Source of the DNA: Fibrivirga algicola
GTDB taxonomy: Bacteria > Bacteroidota > Bacteroidia > Cytophagales > Spirosomataceae
Direction: 5' to 3'
NCBI RefSeq assembly: GCF_011742925.1
Contig: NZ_WAEL01000001.1
Span: 124,001 to 188,000 of the forward strand
Length of the DNA stretch: 64,000 nt
Shown: positions 44,641-53,915 of the stretch, one piece after another
Position numbering within the stretch: position 1 is the stretch's first letter
Layout of the letters: each line of letters begins with the position of its first letter
Notes under the pieces: model-generated
Database searches by the model: none
What the model saw: only the letters and a program-made list of their open reading frames with translations
Told to the model about the DNA's origin: nothing
Made by a program: the position numbers and the translations under genes

Positions 44641-44817
44641 TGGTTAGTATGATTTACTCCTAGCTGTACCAGACCATCAAATGAGTACAGATTTTTGATG
44701 TACACGACTCGCCTTAACCGCAGGTGTCGACGACGTAACTGCTACATCTTTAAAAAGGACCGGCTAATGATTTTCTCAACGTGTAAGCTGAATTTCCTAT
44801 CCTGATTGCGCAGATAA
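44641..44817 (+). pseudogene. Relic of a TlpA-like gene: upstream region and signal peptide only
   Basis: 44660-44812 resembles 46340-46495, the region before and at the start of the TlpA-like gene: ACCAGACC(A/C)TCAAA, GGCGTAACT-type words, AAAAAGGACYGGCT and then ATGATTTYCTTCAA-like sequence. Here the frame reads MIFSTCKLNFLS and stops at once. At about 44817 it changes abruptly into the kinase copy. This is a degraded paralogue start fused to foreign sequence. Confidence 0.7.
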
Positions 44818-44972
44818 TCCGGGTTCTGTTCAGCGTAGCCCGGCCTGGGTACGTTTGTTTCCACGGGCCGGGCGGCATGCGCCACAAGCTCCATTGTGTC
44901 GGGGTCAATGGCAAGGACTTTCAAATTCGTGGTGCCAACATCGACGCCAACAAGCAGGGGAGTAAGGGACAT
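44818..44972 (-). pseudogene. Truncated second copy of the FGGY kinase 5' end
   Basis: From the ATG at 44972 the frame repeats kinase residues 1-51 (MSLTPLLVGVDVGTTNLK; only Pro2 to Ser changed) and then continues for 25 unrelated residues. The ATP-binding loop is kept but nothing else, so it cannot be a kinase. It is part of the 204-bp repeat. Confidence 0.9.
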
Positions 44973-45021
44973 AGGATCAAGGAGTATACAAAGGCGACGC
45001 CTCAGGAACGGAAAGCGTTTT
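44818..45021. repeat. 204-bp direct repeat, copy 2
   Basis: Same orientation as 40397-40600, no gaps, about 9 mismatches, which cluster at the ends; the central 120 bp or so are identical. Sequence outside the repeat on the far side (45022-45301, 280 bp) has no gene. Confidence 0.95.
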
Positions 45022-45301
45022 CCGGGCCTATGATACAGCCTTCAAACTGGATATTAACGGAGTGATCTACCGATGGGCGTATACATCCTGGTGCATCCGT
45101 TAGCATCGATGCCGGATGTAAGCCGAAAAAGAAGGTATGCTATGTTTACCGGCTATGCATCCATGAAGTGTATACGTAGAAAGTAGTCAACCGGAATTTT
45201 GCGCTTTTCCAACCATTCTGACTCATTAACGGTCTGATTGATGGGACGTTGGTCCGGCGTACTTTGATTGCTACTCTATAGTTACCTGAACTGAATCTGC
45301 T

Positions 45302-46249
45302 ATGAAATCTCGCTTTATTGACTGCCTCGGCCTACTGTTGCTTCCCTGTCAACTGCTGGCGCAATCACCTGCGGTTACCGTGCCGCTCGAGCCGGTTGAT
45401 ACGTACCTGATCAAGGCGTATAGTCAGGTGGGGACAAACCAGACTACCGATTTTGCTGGTTTCAAAGGAATTCCCGACTACCTGGTCGAGAAAGTGATTC
45501 GGTATGCCAATACGGTTCGGGGACAGTCGCAGTTCGAGGCGTATCAGCAGGGGAAAGTCACGGCCGAGGAGTGGAAAAAGAACAGAGCCAACCTTGGACG
45601 TGATACCGTCGGGCTGAGTCCAACGCCCATTCGTCATCGCATCAACACGCTGGTCGGCACCGATAGGCAGGGGCATAGGGTGGTCATCGTAGACGCTAAC
45701 AGTAACTGCGATTTTAGCGACGATCGAGTGTTAACGTACCCTATGGCCGTACCCATTCCGATCAACGAGAAGGGTCACTATACCAACGCGATTAACGCAG
45801 TGTGTGATACGCTGCCCGCTGTTCAGGTGCAGTTGGAGGCATTTGATGGGCGACGGGTTGTGCCGCGAACCGCCTGGGTCAAGCCCAATCCCTACAACTC
45901 TGGCTGGACGTACCAGGACCCGGTTCAAAATCAGTTTCATCTCTCGTTACTGGCCCACGAATACCGGAAAGGAACGACGATTCTGGGCGGTCAGCGCGTG
46001 TATTTTACCGTGAAAAGCGGCACGGCTGGGTTGCCATATAATGCGCAGGCCACCACGGTAGAAATCAGACAAACCGAGGAAACAACAACCCAGTCATGGC
46101 CACGAACGAACGAGTATAAAGTTGGCGACTCGTTTATCCTGAATAATCGCCGTATCCAGATCCAGGACATATCCGTTCTGGGCGATAAACTTCAACTGGC
46201 CGACGTAGGGTCTGCCGGTAATACGATTTCGAGGCCAGCAGACAGATAG
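45302..46249 (+). CDS. TlpA-family paralogue without thioredoxin domain, function unknown
   Basis: 315 residues with a signal peptide (about 1-20, ending CQLLAQ). The body aligns by eye with the N-terminal domain of the next gene: IRHRINTLVGTDRQGHRVVIVDANSNCDFSDDRVL here against FVYVATGLDEAGKRLVLIDTNNNLDFTDEQPI there. It ends at the point where the neighbour enters its thioredoxin domain, so it lacks the CxxC. It may be a free-standing sensor or scaffold domain, or a truncated gene that kept its frame. Periplasmic by its leader. Confidence 0.75.
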   Translation: MKSRFIDCLGLLLLPCQLLAQSPAVTVPLEPVDTYLIKAYSQVGTNQTTDFAGFKGIPDYLVEKVIRYANTVRGQSQFEAYQQGKVTAEEWKKNRANLGRDTVGLSPTPIRHRINTLVGTDRQGHRVVIVDANSNCDFSDDRVLTYPMAVPIPINEKGHYTNAINAVCDTLPAVQVQLEAFDGRRVVPRTAWVKPNPYNSGWTYQDPVQNQFHLSLLAHEYRKGTTILGGQRVYFTVKSGTAGLPYNAQATTVEIRQTEETTTQSWPRTNEYKVGDSFILNNRRIQIQDISVLGDKLQLADVGSAGNTISRPADR

Positions 46250-46436
46250 TCTCCTGTGACTGCTAATTGAATAGGGTTCAGTGTACTGACGTCCTGCATG
46301 CACCCCTTTGGTCGATACGAATATGGGCTCCCGGCCGCACCAGACCCTCAAACGAGTATATACGCGGCTCACCCTGATCGCTGGTGTTGGCGTAACTATT
46401 ACATTGTCAAATACATTGTCAAAAAAGGACTGGCTG

Positions 46437-47777
46437 ATGATTTCTTCAATATGTAAAGTGAATTTTCTCTGTTGTTTGCTCCTGATTGCGCAGGTAGTAA
46501 GTGGTCAGACAAACACCATTGACGTTCCTTTCAAGCTTGTGGACGGGTATGGACCATTTTTCCCGAGTTACATAAGTCCCCTTTGGCAGGATGCAAATCA
46601 AGTCGACGAATGGTCTAAAACGCATTACACGCTGAAGGGTTTTCCGGTAGGCTGGCAACGAACACAGGTAGGCTATTTGCGAATAGATCCTTACCAACAT
46701 GTCTATCAGCATGCTATGGCGGGGAACATTTCTGACTCTATATACAACCAGTTGTAGACAAGCTGGCTTTGGACGCCAGACACGAGTAAGCTGACCACCC
46801 AGGCTATCCGAAGCTTTGTGTATGTAGCCACGGGGCTGGATGAGGCCGGAAAGCGACTCGTGCTGATTGATACCAATAACAACCTGGACTTCACCGACGA
46901 GCAACCCATCGAGCCTTTATCCAGAGCTACCCATTCCCAGCCGCTTCCATCAAATACCCGCCCTGTTCAGTATGAGCGTTATCTGCAAAGAGAGGTTGTG
47001 AAAGCGACAGCAAATCTGTCGGTCTGGCTCGGTGGTGACGGCATCATGTGTACGTTCCCATCTTATGCACTGGCCTTCTTCACTACCGGGAATCGGACTG
47101 ATTCAATCGCTGTCGTGTCGGCTGGATTTACTCACCTTGCTTTTCAGCCGTCAACTAGTATCAATCTGACTGACAGCCTTGCGGTTAAACAGATTGCATT
47201 TAGTTCTACCAATAAAATTCCGACACGCCTGATGAGTAAGCAAGGTGAATATATCACGATCGATAAGGTAGTTTATCAGTATACTGGTATTGACCTGGCC
47301 AGGCAGGTGATCCAGCTGAAAAAGATGCCTTCAGACGAAACGTTGTATTCCACCCAGAAAGATTATCTGGCTCCTGTCTTTACAGATACCGAATTGATAA
47401 GTGGTCAGACGCTGTCGCTGACCGATTATCGGGGTAAATATGTCCTACTGGATTTTTGGGGGACCTGGTGTGCTCCCTGTCTGGCCGAGATGCGCTATCT
47501 GAAAGAAGCATACACAAAAACAAGCCGGGACGACATTGAATTTATTGGTGTCGTAGGAGATGATACGCCTGAAAGAGTAAGAGCATATGTAGCCAGGGAG
47601 CAGATTGGATGGCCTCAACTCATGGCTGATGCTGGTAACAAGTTATTAAGCACCTATCAGGTAAGAAGCTTCCCGAGAACAGTAGTCATCGACCCAGCGG
47701 GGCGGGTGCTATTCACTGATGTGGCCGGGCATAACATCGTAACGCTTCTTTCTCAGCTACGGGTGAAGGCAAAGTAG
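46437..47777 (+). pseudogene. TlpA/ResA-like thiol-disulfide oxidoreductase split by an in-frame amber codon
   Basis: From the ATG at 46437 (signal peptide MISSICKVNFLCCLLLIAQ) the frame reads to TAG at 46755-46757 (codon 107) and continues open in the same frame to 47777. The second part contains a complete thioredoxin-like domain: LLDFWGTWCAPCLAEMRYLK (Cys at codons 345 and 348), GVVGDDTPERVRAYV, and VRSFPRTVVIDPAGRV with the cis-Pro region. Read through, it would be a 446-residue periplasmic reductase of the TlpA_like_DipZ type. Alternatives are a sequencing error, amber suppression, or restart at 46818 without a signal peptide. Confidence 0.8.
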
Positions 47778-47963
47778 GATAGAGCCATTCTGCTGGCTAA
47801 AACCATCCGTAAACGCGGCTACTTTCGTGGTGGCTGTCTAAAGAGTGATCCCGGCGGGACTCACTACAGGTTACCGTCCGCGTTAGCAAACGGAACCGTG
47901 CGATGCGTACCTGACTCGAAGGTAGCGGCTAGCTAAACCCGTGTTCGGCAAAATAGCCTCTAG

Positions 47964-47971
47964 TACATTTG
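47964..47971 (+). promoter_or_regulatory. Candidate -7 box (TACATTTG) for the rhamnosidase gene
   Basis: TACATTTG fits TAnnTTTG, 96 bp ahead of the GH78 start at 48068. The rest of the 290-bp gap from 47778 shows nothing I can assign. Confidence 0.35.
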
Positions 47972-48067
47972 CGTGAAATTATAGTGCTTTGCAAGGGCAA
48001 TTCAACAAAAGAATGCCTGCTTGCTTGTGCTTTTCTTCACCCGATCCGTAACGCGACTCTTACCCTC

Positions 48068-51000
48068 ATGAAAAGTTTGTACCTGCCGCTTTTGCTGCTC
48101 TTCGCCTGTTTCACTACCGCTTTTGCCAACGTCGCTATCGATAACCTGGCGGTCGATTACCAGAAAACGCCGCTGGGGACCGATCAGACCACGCCGCACT
48201 TTTCGTGGCAGATGAAGGCGCTCGATAACCGGCGGGGCTACTACCAGAAAGCGTATCAGTTGGTGGTGAAGGACGCCGGAAATCGACTTGTCTGGGATTC
48301 GAAAAAAGTAGACTCCGACCGCTCGCACGGCATCGACTACGCGGGGAGCGCCCTTCAGCCAACCACCCGCTACACCTGGACCGTAACGGTTTGGGACAAT
48401 ACGGGTAAGTCAGTTACTAATTCGTCGTGGTTTGAAACCGGCCTCATGAACCCCGATCTGTCGGCTTGGTCGGGTGCCAGATGGATCGGGGGTGGCGATG
48501 ATGATCTGGTTTTTTATTCGCAGTACCTGTCGGTCTTCAAATGCCAGTTTAGCGTTCAGCTCGATCGGGCCAGCCAATCAACGAAGGCGGCGTTTGTGTT
48601 GGGGGCGAATGACCGGCGGTTGCAGAACAAGAACCTGAACCTCATGGGCGTTCAGGTCGGCCGCAACCAAAGCTACGTCGCCTTCGAGCTGGATATCTCA
48701 TCGGTCAGCGACGCGCCGGGCGGCTTGGCCAAACTCCATATCTACCGGGTTGGCTATACCCAAACCGATAACGCCGAGGTGCCGCTCAAGAGCTTCGACA
48801 TTCCGCAGACACTCATCAACAATGCCAATAAATACGAGCCGCATACGGTATTCGCCCACTGCAATTTTGGGCTGTTCGAGTTTTTTGTGGATAAACAGGA
48901 CGACACGGGCAAGCTCACTGATAAAACGGCTGGCCCACGCTCTCCTTTTGCGCCCGCAGGGTTCAACCTCAACCCGGTTGGCAGCGGCAATAACTACATC
49001 AGTTTCCCGATGGTGGCTGATATCGGCTTTCGGGTACCCACCGGTCAACTGGCTCATTTCTCGGCGGTGACGATCCGAAATTTTCGTTTTCCCTCCAATC
49101 CGTTGTTCATCGAAAACCTGAATCAGAAACCATATACGGGCATCTTTAAAGCCAGTAACCTAACCGTCGAGCAGGGGCGGTATACGGTCAGGGGCGGCGC
49201 ACTGGTGACGGCCGACCCGAGCCGAAATGCTGCGCCTATGCTGCGTACCACGTTTACGGCTCAGGCCAAACCGATTGCCAAAGCCCGGCTCTACGCCACC
49301 GCACGGGGGATCTACGAGCTGTATCTGAATGGCAACCGGGTGAGCAATGACTACTTCAACCCCGGCCTGACCCAGTACAACAAACATCACATGTACCAGA
49401 CCTACGACGTAACGGCGGCGGTGAAATCGGGCCAAAAAAACGCAATGGGGGCGTGGCTAAGCGAAGGCTGGTGGAGCGGTAACATCACCTATAGCGGTGA
49501 AAGCTGGAATTATTTCGGCGATCGGCAGTCATTGCTAAGCAAGCTGGTAATCACCTACGCCGACGGCACTGAGCAAGTCGTTACCTCGAATCCAGCCACC
49601 TGGAAACTCTTCACCGATGGGCCGGTGCGGTACGGCTCGTTTTTCCAGGGTGAAGTGTACGAAGCCACGAAAGAGGCGTCAATTGCCAATTGGGCGACCC
49701 CGGCCTATACTGATGCTGCCTGGAAACCGGCGGTCGATGTGCCCCTTGAAGGTACCGCTTACCAGGGCACGTTTACCGATTTCCAGGGCCGTACAACATC
49801 GATGCGTTATGGCGGCCAGCAACTTGTTGGGCAGATGGGCGATAATGCCAGTCTGGTGAAAACCATGCCTGCGCTGAGCGTAGCGGCGGTCAGGCCGGGC
49901 GTGTTTGTCTACGACATGGGTCAGAACATGGTGGGTTTTCCGCAGATTCGGATCAAAAACGGCCGGAAAGGACAAGTCGTTACCCTGCGCTATGCCGAGG
50001 TGAAATACCCGAACTTGCCCGAGTATACAGCAAATACGGGCATGGTGATGATGGAGAATATCCGGGCGGCACTCACGCAGGATAGCTACACCCTGAAAGG
50101 CGGTGACGAAACCATACAACCCCGCTTCACCTTTCACGGTTACCGCTATCTGGAGCTAACCGGGCTTGATAAAGCAGTGCCGGTTGCCGACGTAAAGGGC
50201 CAAGTTATCAGTTCTATATCGGCGCTTTCGTCACAGTACGAAACGTCGAATGCATTGGTGAACAAGCTGTGGCAGAACATTACCTGGTCGCTGCGCAGTA
50301 ATTTCCTGTCTATTCCGACCGATACGCCTGCCCGCAATGAACGCATGGGATGGAGCGGCGACATTTCAGTGTTTTCGCGGAGTGCAACGTACCTGACCAA
50401 TGCCGATCTGTTTCTGCGCCGACACCTGCTGGCCATGCGCGATGTACAGGCCGAAAATGGTCGTTTCCCCGATGTGGCTCCGATGGGTGGCGGGTTTGGC
50501 GGCACCCTCTGGGGAAGCGCCGGTATTGTGGTGGCCTGGGAAACGTATCGTCAGTACGGCGACGTTGCGCTGCTTGCCGAACACTACGACGCCATGAAAC
50601 GCTACATGCAGTTTCTGGAAACCAAAATCGACCCCAAAACTGGTATCCTTAACGAAGGACCACTGGGTGACTGGCTGAGCCCTGAAGGCAACAAAAACGA
50701 CAACACGTTATTCTGGATGGCCTATTACGCCTATGATCTGAGTATCATGAGCAACGTAGCCCGCGTTTTGAACAAACCCGACGAGGCGGCACAGTTCCTA
50801 AAGCGGCACACCGAGTTGAAGGCGACCTGGAATGACATCTATGTCGATAAAACGACCCGCAAAACCATCAAATCGGGTGTCGTGACGGGCTTCATGGGCG
50901 CGCCGAATGAGCAGCAACTGGCGCAGAAAACTGACAAAGGGCAACTAATAGATACCCAGGCGTCATATGCCATACCCTTGGCGCTGGGGGTATTCAACGA

Positions 51001-51682
51001 TGAGAACAAACCGTTTGCCACCCGGCATCTGAACGCGTCGGTGGAGCGGCCGAACAAGGATGACCAGGGCGTTGAGCGCCCGGCCTATTCCCTGATGACC
51101 GGTTTTATTGGTACCGCTTCGATCACCGATGCCCTCTCCGAAAACGGCCAGTCGGCAACGGCTTACCGGCTCCTGCAACAGCAGACCTATCCGTCGTGGC
51201 TGTATTCGGTAGTCAACGGAGCTACGTCGATCTGGGAACGCCTGAATTCGTACACCGTCGAGAATGGGTTTGGCGGCAACAACAGCATGAACTCGTTCAA
51301 CCACTACTCATTTGGGGCAGTGGCATCCTGGATGTACAACCAGTCGCTGGGTATTCAGCGGCACTCCGAGCAGGCTGGTTTCAAGGCGATTGTGCTGAAG
51401 CCCACGCCCGACCCAGCAAAGAAAATGACGTTTGCCAAGGGGTATTACGATTCGGTGTATGGCCGGATCAGCAGCGAGTGGAGATGGGAGGGAGCGAAAT
51501 GGCTGTACAAAACAACCTTGCCTCCCAACACTACAACCACCCTGTACCTGCCCGCCCAACGCCTCGATCAGATTCGCGAAAACGGCCAGCCAATCACGCA
51601 ATGGAACGGCGTAAGCCAGGCCAACGGACAGGTTATCATTCCACTTGGTTCGGGCAGCTACTCGTTTACCATCAGCGACTAA
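48068..51682 (+). CDS. Alpha-L-rhamnosidase, GH78
   Basis: 1204 residues from the ATG at 48068 (signal peptide MKSLYLPLLLLFACFTTAFA). N-terminal beta-domains include FSWQMKALDNRRGYYQKAYQ-type Bac_rhamnosid_N sequence and RLYATARGIYELYLNG; the (alpha/alpha)6 catalytic barrel follows (about 745-1090), with PTDTPARNERMGWSGDISVF and GPLGDWLSPEGN holding the acidic residues expected of GH78, and ATSIWERLNSYT near the end. It releases terminal alpha-L-rhamnose from plant or microbial polysaccharides in the periplasm or outside. Confidence 0.93.
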   Translation: MKSLYLPLLLLFACFTTAFANVAIDNLAVDYQKTPLGTDQTTPHFSWQMKALDNRRGYYQKAYQLVVKDAGNRLVWDSKKVDSDRSHGIDYAGSALQPTTRYTWTVTVWDNTGKSVTNSSWFETGLMNPDLSAWSGARWIGGGDDDLVFYSQYLSVFKCQFSVQLDRASQSTKAAFVLGANDRRLQNKNLNLMGVQVGRNQSYVAFELDISSVSDAPGGLAKLHIYRVGYTQTDNAEVPLKSFDIPQTLINNANKYEPHTVFAHCNFGLFEFFVDKQDDTGKLTDKTAGPRSPFAPAGFNLNPVGSGNNYISFPMVADIGFRVPTGQLAHFSAVTIRNFRFPSNPLFIENLNQKPYTGIFKASNLTVEQGRYTVRGGALVTADPSRNAAPMLRTTFTAQAKPIAKARLYATARGIYELYLNGNRVSNDYFNPGLTQYNKHHMYQTYDVTAAVKSGQKNAMGAWLSEGWWSGNITYSGESWNYFGDRQSLLSKLVITYADGTEQVVTSNPATWKLFTDGPVRYGSFFQGEVYEATKEASIANWATPAYTDAAWKPAVDVPLEGTAYQGTFTDFQGRTTSMRYGGQQLVGQMGDNASLVKTMPALSVAAVRPGVFVYDMGQNMVGFPQIRIKNGRKGQVVTLRYAEVKYPNLPEYTANTGMVMMENIRAALTQDSYTLKGGDETIQPRFTFHGYRYLELTGLDKAVPVADVKGQVISSISALSSQYETSNALVNKLWQNITWSLRSNFLSIPTDTPARNERMGWSGDISVFSRSATYLTNADLFLRRHLLAMRDVQAENGRFPDVAPMGGGFGGTLWGSAGIVVAWETYRQYGDVALLAEHYDAMKRYMQFLETKIDPKTGILNEGPLGDWLSPEGNKNDNTLFWMAYYAYDLSIMSNVARVLNKPDEAAQFLKRHTELKATWNDIYVDKTTRKTIKSGVVTGFMGAPNEQQLAQKTDKGQLIDTQASYAIPLALGVFNDENKPFATRHLNASVERPNKDDQGVERPAYSLMTGFIGTASITDALSENGQSATAYRLLQQQTYPSWLYSVVNGATSIWERLNSYTVENGFGGNNSMNSFNHYSFGAVASWMYNQSLGIQRHSEQAGFKAIVLKPTPDPAKKMTFAKGYYDSVYGRISSEWRWEGAKWLYKTTLPPNTTTTLYLPAQRLDQIRENGQPITQWNGVSQANGQVIIPLGSGSYSFTISD

Positions 51683-51704
51683 TCAACTAGTTTCCTGATA
51701 AATA

Positions 51705-51748
51705 AGATCAGCCACCCTACAACGTCAACGTTGTGCGGTGGCTGATCT
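51705..51748. terminator. Bidirectional terminator between GH78 and haloperoxidase genes
   Basis: AGATCAGCCACC (51705-51716) pairs with GGTGGCTGATCT (51737-51748), and inside it ACAACGT pairs with ACGTTGT around a 2-nt loop. It lies between two convergent genes. Confidence 0.85.
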
Positions 51749-51785
51749 GGTTTATGCCCGATACGTACCTGAATGAAACCTGAGT

Positions 51786-53384
51786 TCAGCTGCGTGGGCC
51801 AACAGTTGATCGCCGGAGACCGCTGCCATTCCGGTGTCTGAAAATATCTTCGGCAATCGTCAGCCCCAGAGGAATACCTCCGATCCGCTGAGTTGGGTCA
51901 TTACTGAAAACAGGCGTAAACGGATCGCTGTCGTCGATGTTAAAGGCGTCGAACACCCAATGCACGCCCAGATAAACGCGGCTGATTCCGTTTTCAATAA
52001 TCATATCCCACAAACTGTTGAACCGACGCCTGTGCAGGGGCCGTACCTCGCCTTCGTTGGTCTGCGTCTTGTTGTTCATCTCTTCCGAGACAAAGTAAAA
52101 AGGGGTGTTGTTCATGCCAGCGGCTGCCTGATCTATCAACGTGTCCGGTGTGGTGTTATTACCGGCATTTGGCGTAGCGGGAAGATCTACGCCCCCATTG
52201 GCCGAACCATAAAATAGCCGGGTCATGTGAAAAGCGGCGGCCCCAAACGTGGCGTGGCCCGATGGATAAGCCGGAAAATTAGGCGTGAAGTTTTTTGTTT
52301 GGGCTGTTTGCGTAACGGCGAAGGGGAAAGACTTCTGCGGCACCATCACGGTAACCCGATTGGCGGAGTTGGATGAGGGTGCACCCAACGGGAGCCAGAA
52401 GGGGTCGGCCGATCGGTTGATCGGATTAGTAGATGTGGTGCCATCCGGATCGCTCGATGCGTCGTAGGTGCGGATACCGATTACTGGCCGGCAAAATTCG
52501 TGGATATACTTCTGGTCCCAGGCCAGAATGCCCGCATCAGCCATGGCCACATTCACGAGTGTAAATAGCTGAAGATTATCGGCTAGTGAATTAGTCCTGG
52601 CGATGGCGATTTTTCGAATGATCTGATTGTAGAGCCGGGGCGGTGTACCAAGGTCAATGGCACCATCGTAGCCCCAAAAAAGACCAATGATGGTCTCGTC
52701 GGCTGTTCGTTTGGGGATGTTCAGCGAAGTGGGGGAAACCGTTGACTGGCTTGGCAGCGTACCACTCAGCGCTGGTTTTATGCCTTTGTAACGTACCTGT
52801 TTCAGGGCCGCTCTATACACCGCATTATCGTTAGGCGGCGTAGCAAGTTCGTGGCGGGCGGTAATGGCGAAGCCTTTGGAACCTGCGCCATACAAAGGCC
52901 CGTGAAATCCCTGATTTGGATTGTCTGGGTCAACCTGATGCGCGTTCCGACGGGCTGGGGGTACATAATTGCCTGCGTTGGCACCAGGGTCGAACTTGCG
53001 ATCCTGTAACATGGCCTTTGCCACCTTCTCGCCATACTGGTGTTCCTCTGACTCCTTTCGGCCACCCAGCAAGTGGAGCTGTTGCGCGAAATAGTCTTTC
53101 TGCGAAGGAAACAAGGCGTTCAGGGCCGTGAAAGCGGCACCGGCAATCGCTAATTCTGGCGCTGTTGAGGCTGTTGGCGCGCCAGGGATACTGGCGACTG
53201 GCAGATAGGTCGGCCAGGTAGGAAGGTTTAGAATGGCTGCATAGGCATCATGCATAGCCAAATGGACAATCGCCAGCGCCCGTGAGCTGAGCGTAGGGCC
53301 GGTCTGTTCCCCTTTTTCGTTCGTGTGGCTTTCGCGGTTAGCGTCCAGAGCCACCAGGTTCCAGTTTAGAACAACGTCATTCAT
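51786..53384 (-). CDS. Vanadium-dependent haloperoxidase / PAP2-type protein
   Basis: 532 residues from the ATG at 53384 (MNDVVLNWNLVALDANRESH). The vanadate or phosphate pocket is complete by motif: KYIHEFCRP (Lys and Arg of KX6RP), AYPSGHATFGAAAFHMTRLF (Ser-Gly-His) and LGVHWVFDAFN (Arg/His-x3-Asp type). Class members oxidise halides with peroxide or act as acid phosphatases. No signal peptide follows from this start; an earlier ATG at 53531 adds a hydrophobic stretch but a poor leader. Convergent with the rhamnosidase. Confidence 0.87.
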   Translation of the reverse strand: MNDVVLNWNLVALDANRESHTNEKGEQTGPTLSSRALAIVHLAMHDAYAAILNLPTWPTYLPVASIPGAPTASTAPELAIAGAAFTALNALFPSQKDYFAQQLHLLGGRKESEEHQYGEKVAKAMLQDRKFDPGANAGNYVPPARRNAHQVDPDNPNQGFHGPLYGAGSKGFAITARHELATPPNDNAVYRAALKQVRYKGIKPALSGTLPSQSTVSPTSLNIPKRTADETIIGLFWGYDGAIDLGTPPRLYNQIIRKIAIARTNSLADNLQLFTLVNVAMADAGILAWDQKYIHEFCRPVIGIRTYDASSDPDGTTSTNPINRSADPFWLPLGAPSSNSANRVTVMVPQKSFPFAVTQTAQTKNFTPNFPAYPSGHATFGAAAFHMTRLFYGSANGGVDLPATPNAGNNTTPDTLIDQAAAGMNNTPFYFVSEEMNNKTQTNEGEVRPLHRRRFNSLWDMIIENGISRVYLGVHWVFDAFNIDDSDPFTPVFSNDPTQRIGGIPLGLTIAEDIFRHRNGSGLRRSTVGPRS

Positions 53385-53915
53385 ACAATATGTGAAATTA
53401 AATAGGTGTGGAAGAAGTAGATCAAAGCTCCGCCGTAAGTAACTCATTAACAAGGTGATAATCACTGCTTCTCCTGCGTACAAACACGCTTTACAGATAG
53501 AAGGCATTAGTACGCTATCTAGGTGCGCCAATTACGGCTCAATAGTTAGTCGGCTGGGCAAATCAGTTGTTGCTCAGTTCGATTTCGTGGCAAGCTGTTG
53601 GGCAGTAGTAAGGGTTGCAAGCTGTCTGGCTAGCGTCTCGGTATACCTAAGCGCTCAGGCGCTTTATGAGTAGGTGTGGTCTGGTCGTCAGCGCCGCCGG
53701 GTGTCACTGATCAATAAACTGCTGCACCTGCTAAGTACCTCGGATAAAATCGATGCAGTGTTCAGTGCCAGAAAAGTATACCCACTATGACTAATGAGAG
53801 CAGGTAGCTACATAGTGCGGTGATAATTCCGGTCAAGGGCGTTTGTACGGGCTTTGTCAAGGGCCTGCTGCGCAAGTGCCATCGCACCAGCTAGCTAAAA
53901 CCTTAGCCCACTACT
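53385..53915. other. 531-bp intergenic region, possible gene remnant
   Basis: No intact gene. One plus-strand frame from 53455 stops at 53671 and is open again from 53701 to 53790 in the same frame, where it reads VSLINKLLHLLSTSDKIDAV, which looks protein-like; this may be the decayed end of a lost gene. No hairpin or promoter box stands out. Confidence 0.35.

Noticed and set aside
40601-45021. Intact transposon or insertion sequence between the 204-bp repeats
   Set aside because: No transposase, integrase or terminal inverted repeats were found; the flanking repeats are parts of a kinase gene.
46755-46757. Selenocysteine as explanation for the in-frame stop
   Set aside because: The codon is TAG, not TGA, and no SECIS-like hairpin follows directly.
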